Below, one piece after another: positions 34,204 through 42,710 of a stretch of DNA of 43,858 nt. This stretch comes from CAZJHD01 sp964545855 (GTDB taxonomy: Bacteria > Planctomycetota > UBA1135 > JACQFD01): assembly GCA_964545855.1 (NCBI GenBank), contig CAZJHD010000034.1:1-43858 (forward strand), given 5' to 3'. Numbering within the stretch: position 1 is the stretch's first letter; each line of letters opens with the position of its first letter. A model generated the notes under the pieces. It was given only the letters and a program-made list of their open reading frames with translations. It searched no databases and was not told where the DNA came from. The translations under genes were made by a program, and so were the position numbers.

Positions 34204-36293
34204 CAGGCGGACCCTCGCTCCTCGGCGTACTTCGCGGAGCCCCACTTCACGCAGATCCAGCGGATCTTCGGGGCGTCGGAGACCCGGATGAACTCGCCGT
34301 CGCCTTGCGTGACCTTCGCTCCGAGCTGTGTCCACGGGCCCGGGTCGGTCTCGAAGGTGCCGTCGGCCTTCTTCGCGACTCCCCCCGGCTTGCTCGCCGT
34401 CCCCTCGAAGAGCTTGAGCGCCGTGAGCGGTTCGTCGTCCTTGTCCTTCGCGTCGTCGTCGATGGCCCAATGGACGTTGGAGGGCATCGCGAGTTCGCCC
34501 TTCGCGCCCGTGAGGAAGGGCGTGACGTCCTGCACCACGTTCGATGCTCCGTTCGCGGACACCTTCTCGCGCAGCCACTTCAGGAACGTGATCGGGTGGT
34601 AGTGCCAGTGCTGGTGGCTGCTCGGGAGCTTCGCGTGCGTCGCGATGTCCGCCGTGAGCCAGCCGTAGAGCTTCACGAGGTCGGTCGTCGCTTGGAGAGC
34701 CTCCTTCGAGAGGTAGCCCCAGTGGTTCCCCTTCGAGAGGTCCCAGGTGATCTGGTCGCTCCACTCGGAGACGTGCTTCGTCGCGCAGAGCCGCATCTTC
34801 GCGCGCTCGGGATGAGTCAGGAAGAAGGTGCGGATCTCCTCCGCCGTGATCATGCCGTCGGACTTCACGCTCACGCCGCCCCACCAGGTGTCCTGGATGA
34901 GGTTCTTGATGTCGAACTTCTCGTCGATGAAGTCGAGGAGCTTCGATTGGTCGACGAAGAGGTCCTTGTCGCCCGCCTTCTCCTCGATCTTCTCGATGCC
35001 GGCGAAGTCCGGGAAGCACTCCTCCGAGAAGATCTCGACGTGGACGTCGTCGCCCTCGGTGAGGCCGAGGATCTCGCCGGCGCCGATCGGGTGGGCGAGC
35101 TTCAGGACCTTCGCGCCATCGAGGTGCACGACCTGCCCGCCTCCGTTCTGCCGGACCTGCCAGAGCCAGCGGATGGGGAAGGCCTCGGCGGGGGTCAGGT
35201 CTCCCGCGAGGTGCATCACGAGCGAATAGAAGACCTTCTTCGCGTCGCCGATCTTCACCTCGTGGCGGACGAGGACGAAGTTGCGGCTGGGCAGCGCGCG
35301 CTTCGGGTCCTTCTTCCTCTCCGCTTCGAGCGCGTCGTCCACCTCCGGGCAGCGGGCCGCGACGATCACGCCGTCGGCGATGGCGTAGACGGCGCTCTTC
35401 TTCCCGGGCCGCAGGTGGATCCCGCCGTGCCAGGTGCGGTTCGACCCGATGGGGAAGTAGCCGCCTCTGCCCTTGCGCTCGTTCTGGTCGCAGTAGAGCG
35501 GAGCCTGGGCGGGATCGACGAGCGGGCCGATCGTCTCCGTGCTCGTCGCGAGCGCGCAGGGCCAGCGCGGGAACTCGCGCTGGAAGCGTGCGACGTGCAT
35601 CTCCGGGACGATCGCGTACTTGTCGGTGCGGTCGCCGGCCTTGTAGCGGTACCAGCGCCCCTTCCCGTAGAGCTTCGCCTGGACCGACTCCGTGAGCTTG
35701 TAGTCCTCCACCTTGCTGCGGCCGACGCCCACGCCGTGGGTGTCGGTGTTCCCCTGGGCCGAGAGGATCTGGAAGACGACCTCGCCGTCCTTGTTCACGC
35801 GGACGTCGTGGATGAAGACGCCGTGGCCCTCGAACTTCTTGGGCGATCCGGCGGCGACGCCCTCCCACCAGATCTGCGCCACGTCACCGCGGCGGATGTT
35901 CTTCAGCTCCGCGATCGTGTTGTAGGTGCCGCCGTCGCCGACGGTCGCTTCGAGATGGGTGTGCGCGGCGCCGGCGCTGGCCTCGCGCTGACCCTCGTAG
36001 CTGTCGCTGCCGTTGTACTCCCCGTAGGGAACCCAGTAGACGTAGAACTCCTTGGGGAGCCGGTCGGCGGCCGGCAGCGACGAGTACTCCACTCCCTTCA
36101 CGCGCTCGAGCTCCTTGTAGACGGCCGAGAGCGTCGAGCTCGAGCAGTCGACGCCGCCGATCACGGAGTTCTGCAGCGTGAGCCCGTTGAACCACATCTT
36201 GAAAGGGCGCTTCCCGAAGACGTACCCGTCGTCGCGGGAGTCGTCGCCGATCTCCACCATGCGCTCGAACAAGTGCTCGTAGTAGAGGAACAC
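34203..36293 (-). CDS. NlpC/P60-like plus degenerate M23-like cell-wall enzyme
   Basis: The protein has 696 residues with no signal peptide. The first domain (about 40-165) looks like a NlpC/P60 or CHAP cysteine peptidase: GGVDCSSSTLSAVYKEL gives C50, and GHGVFIHDV gives H157 after IRRGDVAQIWWEG. A second domain resembles LytM/M23: HGGIH at 289-293, AVYAIADGVIVAAR, FYSLVMHLAGD, and DDVHVEIF at 415-422. In canonical M23 these are HxxxD and HxH; here the Asp is His and the first His of HxH is Asp. A helical C-terminal part (470-600) ends in HWHYHPITFLKWL. GTG 36293 is 4 nt after the previous stop. Likely acts on peptidoglycan. Confidence 0.7.
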   Translation of the reverse strand: MFLYYEHLFERMVEIGDDSRDDGYVFGKRPFKMWFNGLTLQNSVIGGVDCSSSTLSAVYKELERVKGVEYSSLPAADRLPKEFYVYWVPYGEYNGSDSYEGQREASAGAAHTHLEATVGDGGTYNTIAELKNIRRGDVAQIWWEGVAAGSPKKFEGHGVFIHDVRVNKDGEVVFQILSAQGNTDTHGVGVGRSKVEDYKLTESVQAKLYGKGRWYRYKAGDRTDKYAIVPEMHVARFQREFPRWPCALATSTETIGPLVDPAQAPLYCDQNERKGRGGYFPIGSNRTWHGGIHLRPGKKSAVYAIADGVIVAARCPEVDDALEAERKKDPKRALPSRNFVLVRHEVKIGDAKKVFYSLVMHLAGDLTPAEAFPIRWLWQVRQNGGGQVVHLDGAKVLKLAHPIGAGEILGLTEGDDVHVEIFSEECFPDFAGIEKIEEKAGDKDLFVDQSKLLDFIDEKFDIKNLIQDTWWGGVSVKSDGMITAEEIRTFFLTHPERAKMRLCATKHVSEWSDQITWDLSKGNHWGYLSKEALQATTDLVKLYGWLTADIATHAKLPSSHQHWHYHPITFLKWLREKVSANGASNVVQDVTPFLTGAKGELAMPSNVHWAIDDDAKDKDDEPLTALKLFEGTASKPGGVAKKADGTFETDPGPWTQLGAKVTQGDGEFIRVSDAPKIRWICVKWGSAKYAEERGSA

Positions 36294-36297
36294 CGGG

Positions 36298-36708
36298 TCA
36301 CTCCGAGATCTCGAAGGGAGCCAGATCGATCTCGAGCAGCGGGGACGTCGCGCTCACGCCGTAGGGATCGGGCGCCTTCAGGACGAACTGCGCGCCGAGC
36401 GCCGTGCCGGCACCGTCCGGGAGCGTCCAGTCGAGCTCGTGCTCGACCCCGTTCGAGCCGTCGTCGGAGACGAGGCGATTCTTCTGGATCTTCCCCTTCA
36501 GCTCCTTCACGGCCGCTCCGAGGAACGCCTTCCCGTCGCTCACGTGCACCGCGATCGCGATCTCGGTCCCCTCGGCGATCCACTGGGACTCGCCGAGGAT
36601 CCGCACCTTCGATCCGTGGAACGCGCGCCCGGCGCTCCACCAGCCTCGGAGGATCGGCGGGAGCACGAGCACGTGCGTGTCGTCGGTGGCGCCGGACTTC
36701 GTGGCCAT
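36298..36708 (-). CDS. small Ig-like beta-sandwich protein
   Basis: The protein has 136 residues, no signal peptide and no cysteine. It begins MATKSGATDDTHVLVLPPIL and continues as alternating beta strands (EGTEIAIAVHVSDGKAFLGA, VEHELDWTLPDG), which suggests one Ig-like domain of the kind found beside type VI effectors, where similar repeats describe AEGTEIEI-type strands. It ends FEISE. It starts 19 bp after the larger Ig-like gene and ends 4 nt before the GTG of the cell-wall enzyme gene, so it is part of a tight operon. A chaperone-like or adaptor role is possible, but nothing in the sequence proves it. Confidence 0.6.
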   Translation of the reverse strand: MATKSGATDDTHVLVLPPILRGWWSAGRAFHGSKVRILGESQWIAEGTEIAIAVHVSDGKAFLGAAVKELKGKIQKNRLVSDDGSNGVEHELDWTLPDGAGTALGAQFVLKAPDPYGVSATSPLLEIDLAPFEISE

Positions 36709-36727
36709 CGTCGGGCGTCCGCTCGAC

Positions 36728-37570
36728 TCAGAGCGCGGCCGAAGTGGGCGCCGGGAGATCGCCATCGGGGATCCCCGGGATCGAGAACTGCACCTTGCCG
36801 GGCCGGATGTCCTCGATCAGGAGAACGCCGTTCGGATCGGCGACGACCTTCTTCGGGTCCTCCCCAAGAGTCCTCACGACGAGCACCGCGCCCGGGACGG
36901 GTGCTCCGGCATCGCTCTGGATCTCGATCCGGATGGAATGCACGACGAGGAGCTGGTGGGACACGGCGATGCGCGACTCGTGTTTCGCCGTGAAATCGAA
37001 GCGGGGCTTCGGGTCGGCGGGGTCGATGGCGGGTGGAGCCCACTTCACGCGCACGGTCGCGTCGCCTTCGGGGGAGCCCTCGAGCGTCGCCACGACGGCG
37101 TCTCCGGGGTGCTGGTGGATCTCGAACTTCACCTTGTCCTTCACCGGCACGGCGGGCGCCTCCACGTTGAGCTCCACCTCCTCGCCCGCCTTCGCCTTCG
37201 TCACGGACCAGCTCGCCTTCACGAGATCGGGGAGCTGCACGAAGGCCGTCTCCGACTTCAGCCACTTGCCGTCCACCTCCGCGCGGTAGACGAGGCCGAT
37301 CTTCCCGCGGTCCTTCGGCTCGGGCGTGAACGTGAACTCCACTTCCACGCTGCCGTCGTCGGCCGTCTTCCCGTTCAGCGTCGCGATCGCCTGGTCCTCC
37401 TCCTCGAAGCCCTCACGGAAGACCAGGATCTTCGCCGCGGATCCGGCGGGGAACTCGCCCGTCTGCACCTTCAGCTTGACCTTCTTGCCGGGGAGGAGCG
37501 TGACGACCATCGAGCGCGGGTCGAGTTGGGATCGGAGTGACGGAGGGCCGAAGGAAGTGGGCGCCCCCAT
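36728..37570 (-). CDS. multi-domain Ig-like protein, first gene of the operon
   Basis: The protein has 280 residues with no signal peptide. Three beta modules can be seen: 20-105 (VTLLPGKKVKLKVQTGEFPA, EEEDQAIATLNGKTADDGS); 110-190 (VKASWSVTKAKAGEEVELNV, VKFEIHQHPGDAVVATLEG); and 200-270 (SIRIEIQSDAGAPVPGAVLV, DPNGVLLIEDIRPGKVQFS). The second has the strand pattern W-x-x-x-x-A-x-x-G-x-x-V-x-L of Ig-like modules in VgrG-associated proteins; the third is like a carboxypeptidase-regulatory or Cna-B module. ATG 37570 is the first start; ATG 37510 (MVVTLLPGK) is possible. It leads the five-gene minus-strand operon and may be an adaptor that loads the downstream enzymes. Confidence 0.6.
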   Translation of the reverse strand: MGAPTSFGPPSLRSQLDPRSMVVTLLPGKKVKLKVQTGEFPAGSAAKILVFREGFEEEDQAIATLNGKTADDGSVEVEFTFTPEPKDRGKIGLVYRAEVDGKWLKSETAFVQLPDLVKASWSVTKAKAGEEVELNVEAPAVPVKDKVKFEIHQHPGDAVVATLEGSPEGDATVRVKWAPPAIDPADPKPRFDFTAKHESRIAVSHQLLVVHSIRIEIQSDAGAPVPGAVLVVRTLGEDPKKVVADPNGVLLIEDIRPGKVQFSIPGIPDGDLPAPTSAAL

Positions 37571-37630
37571 CCTGAGCGGGACGCACGGGGGAACCGAACC
37601 GCGCGGCTCGGCTCGCGGGACGCGACTGTG

Positions 37631-38332
37631 TCAGTTCCCGTTCCGCGGGTGCGGCGGGACCGCTGCGGGCGTTCGACGCTCCGCGCCGCGCACGGGAAGC
37701 TCCTCGATCGCCGGGAACTCGCCGCGCATCTTGCCGCCGGCCATCTTCAGGTTCAGCACGGCGTCGATCGTGCGCACGCGCTCCTGCATCGAGAGGGCCG
37801 TGAGCGTGACGTAGGGGATGCCCCAGAGCTCCAGGAAGAGCTTCACCATCCCGTCGATCGTGAGCACTTCCTCCCAGGTGAGGCCCGCGCGCACGCCGTC
37901 CTCGGCGATCAGCTCGCGGTGGGGGCGCACGAAGAAGACGACGCCCTCCGAGACGCTCTCCATGTACTGATCGAGGAGCGGGTCGCGGAAGACCTCGCCC
38001 ATGTTCGTGGCGTGGTTCGCCATGTAGGCGAGGTTGCAGAAGGCGCGGTCGGAGACGAATCCAGTCTTCATCTTCCGCTCGGCCTCGATCTGCCGGCGGA
38101 ACACCTCCCGCTGGTAGCGCGACACGGCGTCCACGTCGGATCGCAGCCGGTCGAGCGGGATCTCGAGCTCCGCGAGGATCGACCGCGCCACCTCCGAGAT
38201 CATCGGCAGGCCGTAGTGGTCGCGGATGTAGCGCGCGAGAGTCGTCTTTCCGGTCGAATGGGCGCCGACGAGGTAGACGCGGAATTCGGGGAGGCCGTTC
38301 GAGGCGCCGTCCGAGTCGTGGATCGAGGTCAT
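37631..38332 (-). CDS. NadR-like P-loop ATPase/kinase (AAA_28 family)
   Basis: The protein has 233 residues. Walker A GAHSTGKTT is at 23-31. It is followed by LARYIRDHYGLPMISEVARS, YQREVFRRQIEAERK, FVSDRAFCNLAYMANHAT and VFFVRPHRELIAEDGVRAGL, which match the NadR C-terminal kinase-like family (AAA_28). Many of these are uncharacterised nucleotide-dependent kinases of small molecules. The C-terminal 30 residues are Arg/Pro rich. ATG 38332 follows a GATATCG stretch that may include a -10 box. It is 60 bp upstream of the effector-like operon on the same strand, so read-through is possible, but no functional link is evident. Confidence 0.82.
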   Translation of the reverse strand: MTSIHDSDGASNGLPEFRVYLVGAHSTGKTTLARYIRDHYGLPMISEVARSILAELEIPLDRLRSDVDAVSRYQREVFRRQIEAERKMKTGFVSDRAFCNLAYMANHATNMGEVFRDPLLDQYMESVSEGVVFFVRPHRELIAEDGVRAGLTWEEVLTIDGMVKLFLELWGIPYVTLTALSMQERVRTIDAVLNLKMAGGKMRGEFPAIEELPVRGAERRTPAAVPPHPRNGN

Positions 38333-38416
38333 CGGGGAGTCCGCGGGGTTGCGAACGACGATATCGGAGGAGCGACGCGACGGCGCGTCTTTTCGTTCTG
38401 GCTGAGGCGCGGCGCG

Positions 38417-39298
38417 TCAGCGATCGGGGGCGAGCACGGTGATCGCGAGCTCGGGCCTGCAGAGGAAGCGCACGGGGAGGATGGAGGTGCCGATGCCGCG
38501 GCTCACGAAGAGCGGCACGCCGGCCTCCGCGTAGGCGCCCGCGACGAACCGGCCCGATCCCGGCGGTAGCCAGAGCGGCCCGAGGAAGGGGAGCCGCACC
38601 TGACCGCCGTGGGTGTGTCCCGCGAAGGCGAGCGCGCTGCCGCGGGGTGCATGACGCGCGAGACGCGGCGCGAGGGCATCGAAGGGTTCGGGCGTGTGGA
38701 GGAGCACCACGACGGCCGGGCCCTCGGGGACGTCCGCGAGCGCCCGCTCGAGGTCGGGCCGTCCGGCGAGGCCGTCGTCGAGGCCGACGACCCAGAGGTC
38801 GTCGCGGACGCGCGCGCTCTCGTTGCGGAGATGGCGTGCGCCGACGGAATCGAAGAAGGCGGCGGGCGCCTCGGCGCGCGACCAGTGTTCCCAGTTGCCG
38901 TCGACGATCCAGACGCCGAGGGGCGCGCGGATCTCCGAGAGGACGGGGCGCGCTGCCTCCCAGTCGCCGCCGTCGACGGTGTCGCCGGTGACGACGACGA
39001 CGTCGGGCCGCGCATCGTGGAGCGCCGCGAGGAACGACCTCTCGACGCCGCCGAGGCCGCTCGTGTGGAGGTCGGTGACGTGGGCGATGCGCACCGCCGT
39101 GCGCACCGGCGCGAGTACGGTGCGCTCCGACGTGGCGATCCACCGGGGCTCGACGAGCCAGACCCACGCGACTCCGGCGAGGACGAGCCCGTAGACGATC
39201 CGTCGCGCGCGACGGAGCCACGTCCGGCGCGGCCTCGTGGCACCGCGGCCGATCGCGTCGGAGCCGTGCGCTTCGGCCGGAGCGTCGTCGAGCCTCAC
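38417..39298 (-). CDS. membrane-anchored metallophosphoesterase (YkuE-like)
   Basis: The protein has 293 residues. A basic N-terminus and one helix at about 33-50 (IVYGLVLAGVAWVWLVEPRW) precede a calcineurin-type phosphoesterase domain. Its motifs are HVTDLH, VVTGDTVDGGD, GNWEHW in place of the usual GNHE/D, LLHTPEPFD and AGHTHGGQ. The catalytic domain probably faces the periplasm. Related YkuE-type enzymes act on lipid or other phosphoesters. GTG 39298 is the start; TAGGAT lies 8 nt upstream, so the mRNA may be leaderless. It stands between the NadR-like gene and the REP-like palindrome. Confidence 0.85.
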   Translation of the reverse strand: MRLDDAPAEAHGSDAIGRGATRPRRTWLRRARRIVYGLVLAGVAWVWLVEPRWIATSERTVLAPVRTAVRIAHVTDLHTSGLGGVERSFLAALHDARPDVVVVTGDTVDGGDWEAARPVLSEIRAPLGVWIVDGNWEHWSRAEAPAAFFDSVGARHLRNESARVRDDLWVVGLDDGLAGRPDLERALADVPEGPAVVVLLHTPEPFDALAPRLARHAPRGSALAFAGHTHGGQVRLPFLGPLWLPPGSGRFVAGAYAEAGVPLFVSRGIGTSILPVRFLCRPELAITVLAPDR

Positions 39299-39306
39299 GC
39301 GATGGG

Positions 39307-39312
39307 ATCCTA
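39307..39312 (-). promoter_or_regulatory. candidate leaderless promoter -10 box (TAGGAT)
   Basis: On the minus strand TAGGAT ends 8 nt before GTG 39298. A transcript would start almost at the start codon and leave no room for a ribosome binding site. Confidence 0.4.
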
Positions 39313-39330
39313 TCGGCGCGCGGCGCGAGC

Positions 39331-39432
39331 CCCGGGAATGGGGTCAGACCCCTTTCTCGCGCTTCTCCCCCGCACGCCGCGCGCGGCGTGCGGGGGAGAA
39401 GCGAGAGAAAGGGGTCTGACCCCATTCCCGGG
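39331..39432. repeat. 102-bp near-perfect palindrome built of two inverted REP-like units
   Basis: The two 51-nt halves are reverse complements with a single mismatch. Each outer end contains CCCGGGAATGGGGTCAGACC followed by CCTTT, the unit also found at 3286. The centre is GCCGCGCGCGGC. The palindrome lies between the stop of the coiled-coil gene and the promoter of the metallophosphoesterase gene. The layout matches a REPIN (paired REP repeats), which RAYT-type transposases can mobilise. No transposase is in the window. It may also act as a terminator for the gene at 39470. Confidence 0.85.
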
Positions 39433-39469
39433 ACCAGCACCCGGCGCGGTCCGCGGGTGGTCGCGGTGA

Positions 39470-40594
39470 TCAGCTCCCGCGCAGCGCGCGGAGCTTGTCG
39501 ATCGCGCGCAGCACGGTGCGCGATTCCTTCGGTCCCTCCGACATCGTCGCGGCCGCCGCGGGCTCGCCCTCGCCCACGGGGAGCGCGGCGGCGGGCTCGC
39601 GCGAAACATCGTCGCGGCTCGGCATCGGCTGCTCCGTGCGCATCGGCGCAGGCGCGAGGGCGCCGCTCTCCAGTCCCTTCACGATCAGGGCGAGCCGGTC
39701 CTCGATGGCGGAGAGGCGCTCGTCCATCGGAACACGGAGACGGCCCTCGAGCGCCGTCAGCTCCTCCGCGAGGCCCGAGAGCGCACCCTTCTCGAGCGGC
39801 TGCATGCGCTCGCGGATCCGTCCCTCCATCTCGGCCAGTGCGTCGTGCAGCTCCGACATCCCGTCGTGCAGCCGCGCGGCGCGCGTGTGCTCGTCGCGCG
39901 AGATCGCCTCGAGCGACTTCTGCAGCGGCGCCAGCTCTCCCGCGATCGATGCGCCGCCGCGGCCGCCCTTCGACTCGCGCTCCTTCGACAACTTGTCGAT
40001 CCTCGCGCCGAGGCGATCGACGGAGCCGGCGAGACCGAGATTGGCGCGCTCCTGCTCCTTGAAGTTCGTTCCCATCTGCTCGACCTGCGTCCGGACGCGC
40101 TCGACGGCGTGCTCGACGGCGTCGAGCACGCTCACCACGCTCTGGATCGCGGGGGCGAGTCGCTCGGCGACGGCGTCGGCGTGCGTCGTGGACGGAGCCG
40201 CGCCGCCCGAGGGCCGAGCGAGAGTCTCGCGCACCATGCGCAGCTCGAGGGCGCGCCACTCGTGCTGGCGCTGGAGCCAGCCGAGGACCAGCAGGAACGC
40301 CGACCCTTGCAGGACCGTCGTGGGCCGGAGATCGGCGGGCATCCACTCGAGGACCTGTGGTGGCAGGACGCCCAGGGCGAGCACGACCCCCGTGACGAGC
40401 GTCAGGGTGCCGACGGCGAGGATCCCGGTGGATCGCCCGTGCGACGGACGCAGCGACGGCGCGTGCGCGCCTGCGTCGCCCATCGTCTCCGGGTCGGCGT
40501 CGTTCGCGGAGTCGTCCATCGTCTCGTCCATCCCCTCGATGTGCGGAGTCTCTTCGGTCTGCACGTCGCCGCTCGTCCTGGAGTCCATGTCCAT
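39470..40594 (-). CDS. membrane-anchored coiled-coil protein of unknown function
   Basis: The protein has 374 residues. The first 50 residues are acidic and Met/Asp rich (MDETMDDSANDADPETM). Two adjacent hydrophobic helices follow at about 55-78 (ILAVGTLTLVTGVVLALGVL) and 92-107 (VLQGSAFLLVLGWL). Residues 130-320 have long heptad-like helices (AERLAPAIQSVVSVLDAVEH, LSKERESK, LEAISRDEHTRAARLHDGMS, EELTALEGRL), predicting a coiled coil. The tail is Glu/Pro/Ala rich. No catalytic motif is visible. It could be a cell-envelope tether or a RmuC/MCP-like scaffold, but no family is certain. ATG 40594 is supported only by the lack of a good alternative. Confidence 0.65.
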   Translation of the reverse strand: MDMDSRTSGDVQTEETPHIEGMDETMDDSANDADPETMGDAGAHAPSLRPSHGRSTGILAVGTLTLVTGVVLALGVLPPQVLEWMPADLRPTTVLQGSAFLLVLGWLQRQHEWRALELRMVRETLARPSGGAAPSTTHADAVAERLAPAIQSVVSVLDAVEHAVERVRTQVEQMGTNFKEQERANLGLAGSVDRLGARIDKLSKERESKGGRGGASIAGELAPLQKSLEAISRDEHTRAARLHDGMSELHDALAEMEGRIRERMQPLEKGALSGLAEELTALEGRLRVPMDERLSAIEDRLALIVKGLESGALAPAPMRTEQPMPSRDDVSREPAAALPVGEGEPAAAATMSEGPKESRTVLRAIDKLRALRGS

Positions 40595-40895
40595 TCCGGT
40601 AGACCTCGTTTCCCGGATGGGTATCGGCCGCGTGCGGGGCGCGACTTCAGTCGCCCGGTCTCGCTTCGCGATGATCGATGGGAGGCGCGATTCGACCGAG
40701 AAGGCAGATCGCGCGCGCCGTCAACAACGGAAAACGAATCGCGTCGCTCGAGTTCCGTCACGCCACCTTGCGGCGATTTCGCGCACCGGATAAGAACGCG
40801 ACTCGCTTCGGTCGCATCGTCTCCGCGATGTCTCGCCGGCTCGAAGCGCGTGAGCGGATCTCACGAGTGACCCGACCGCTCGATTCCCGACGATC
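40595..40895. other. gene-free divergent region upstream of the PTS enzyme I gene
   Basis: About 300 bp is somewhat less GC-rich than the surroundings. It holds GCGAC-TTCA-GTCGC, a small hairpin (about 40639-40652), and GATAAG (about 40786-40791) with an upstream TTGCGG at a 15-nt spacing, a weak promoter candidate for the enzyme I gene. I see no RNA gene or coding region. Confidence 0.35.
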
Positions 40896-42710
40896 ATGAG
40901 TCAACACGTCCTGAGAGGGATCTCCGTCTCCCCCGGCTTCGCGCTGGGGCCGGCTCGGATCCATGCCGCCACGAGCGAGGCCGCCGCCCGTCGCCTCGAG
41001 CCCGACGACGTCGCGGCCGAGGTGGAGCGATTCGAGGCCGCGCTCGCGCGCTCGGAGGATCAGCTTCGCCGCAACATCCGGTTCGCGACGGAGCGCGTCG
41101 GCGCACGGGACGCGCGCATCTTCGAGTCGCAGCTCCAGCTCCTGAGCGATGTAGAGATCCGCGACAGGGCACGCCGCAACATCCGCGAGCACCAGATCGA
41201 CGCCGCCTCGGCCCTCGAGCGCGCGCTCGCGCACTTCGTGCGCCCCTACGAGTCGATGCTCCCGGCCGTGCGGCGCGACTTCATCCAGGAGGTGCGGTCC
41301 TCCTGGGGAATCGTCCTCGACGAGCTGCGCGGCCGCTCGCTGGCCCATGGCGATCTCCGCCGGGTCGTGCTCGTGACCGAGGAGCTCGCGCCCTGGTTCG
41401 CGACGCTCATCGAGCGGGGCACCGTCGCCGCGATCCTCGCCGAGGGCGGCGGCCGGTATTCCCACGGCGCGATCCTCGCGCGCTCCTTCGGAGTGCCGGC
41501 CGTCGTCGGGATCCGCGACCTCCTCCAGCGCGTCCACGACGGCTCGATGCTCGGCGTGAACGGAGACGACGGGACCGTGCTCGTCGAGCCGTCGGAGCCG
41601 GAGGCCAACGCTCTCGAGGCGCGAAGGATCGGGCGTGTCGAGCAGCGCCGCGAGCTGCAGGCGGCCGCCGTGCAGCCCGCCCGCACGCTCGACGGGGTGC
41701 GTGTCGACGTGATGGCGAACGTCGAGAGCCTTCGCGACCTCGACGGATTCGATCTCCGGACGATCGATGGCGTCGGTCTCTACCGGACGGAGTTCCTCTT
41801 CCTCGACCGGACGGCGTTCCCTTCGGAGGACGACCAGTACGAGCAGTATCGGCGCGCCCTCGATCGGCTGCCGGGGCGGCCCATCGTCTTCCGCACGCTC
41901 GACTCCGGCGGCGACAAGCCGCTGCCCTACTTCCAGACTCCGAAGGAGACGAATCCGGCCCTCGGCTGGAGAGGGCTCCGCATCTCCCTCGAGATGCCCG
42001 ACATCTTCGTGCCCCAGCTCCGCGCCCTGCTGCGCGCGTCGGTGCATGGCGATGCGCGCATCCTCCTCCCGATGGTGACCTCGGTGGAGGAGGTGCGGGC
42101 CGTCCGCGCGCTCATCGACACGATCGTGGAGGATCTGCGCCGGTCGGGCACGCCGTTCCGATCGGACGTGCCCGTGGGCGCGATGGTCGAGATCCCGGCG
42201 GCGGCGCTCGCCGCCGACGCGCTCTGCGACGTGGTGGACTTCCTCAGCATCGGCACGAACGACCTCGTGCAGTACCTCCTCGGCGTCGACCGCGACAACG
42301 CCCGCGTCGGCGCGCTCTACGAGCCGTGCCATCCCGGCGTGATCCGCACCATCGGCGAAGTCGTCGCCACCGCGACGCGCCGCGGCCGGCCCGTCTCCCT
42401 GTGCGGCGAGCTCGCCAGCGACCCCCAGGTGACGCCTCTGCTGGTGGGGCTCGGTCTCCGGTCGCTCTCGATGGCGCCCGTGGCGCTCGCCTCCGTGAAG
42501 GCCGCGGTGCGCGGCACGCGAGCGGTCGACGCCGGAGCCTTCGCCGTGGAGGTGCAGCGCTGCCGGACCGCGACGGACGTCCGCGAGAGGATCGCGGGCT
42601 TCGAGACCGATCGGCGGCAGGTTGCGCGGGACGACGATCGGAGCGATCTCGCGAAGGAAGCGGGCGAGCGCGTCGATCCGCCCGCCGACGGCGGGGCCGC
42701 ACGGCCATGA
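40896..42710 (+). CDS. ptsI: phosphoenolpyruvate--protein phosphotransferase (PTS enzyme I)
   Basis: The protein has 604 residues. The N-terminal region (LRGISVSPGFALGPARIH) is followed by the phospho-histidine site GGGRYSHGAILARSFGVPAV (H190, equivalent to E. coli H189). PEP-binding motifs are present: MANVES, GVGLYRTEFLFLDR, DSGGDKPLPYF, GWRGLRIS, GAMVEIPAAA, DFLSIGTNDLVQYLLGVDRD and the SLCGELASD site with C503. All catalytic residues are conserved. Enzyme I transfers phosphate from PEP to HPr in the cytoplasm. No HPr, enzyme II or HPr kinase is in the window, so the partner is unknown; a regulatory PTS is common in bacteria without sugar permeases. The stop overlaps the next gene (ATGA). 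Confidence 0.92.
   Translation: MSQHVLRGISVSPGFALGPARIHAATSEAAARRLEPDDVAAEVERFEAALARSEDQLRRNIRFATERVGARDARIFESQLQLLSDVEIRDRARRNIREHQIDAASALERALAHFVRPYESMLPAVRRDFIQEVRSSWGIVLDELRGRSLAHGDLRRVVLVTEELAPWFATLIERGTVAAILAEGGGRYSHGAILARSFGVPAVVGIRDLLQRVHDGSMLGVNGDDGTVLVEPSEPEANALEARRIGRVEQRRELQAAAVQPARTLDGVRVDVMANVESLRDLDGFDLRTIDGVGLYRTEFLFLDRTAFPSEDDQYEQYRRALDRLPGRPIVFRTLDSGGDKPLPYFQTPKETNPALGWRGLRISLEMPDIFVPQLRALLRASVHGDARILLPMVTSVEEVRAVRALIDTIVEDLRRSGTPFRSDVPVGAMVEIPAAALAADALCDVVDFLSIGTNDLVQYLLGVDRDNARVGALYEPCHPGVIRTIGEVVATATRRGRPVSLCGELASDPQVTPLLVGLGLRSLSMAPVALASVKAAVRGTRAVDAGAFAVEVQRCRTATDVRERIAGFETDRRQVARDDDRSDLAKEAGERVDPPADGGAARP

Noticed and set aside
37622..37631. ACTGTGTC near the end of the NadR-like gene, as a second BlaI-type operator
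   Set aside because: Only eight of the eleven bases match, the palindrome is incomplete and the location is at a gene end rather than at a promoter.
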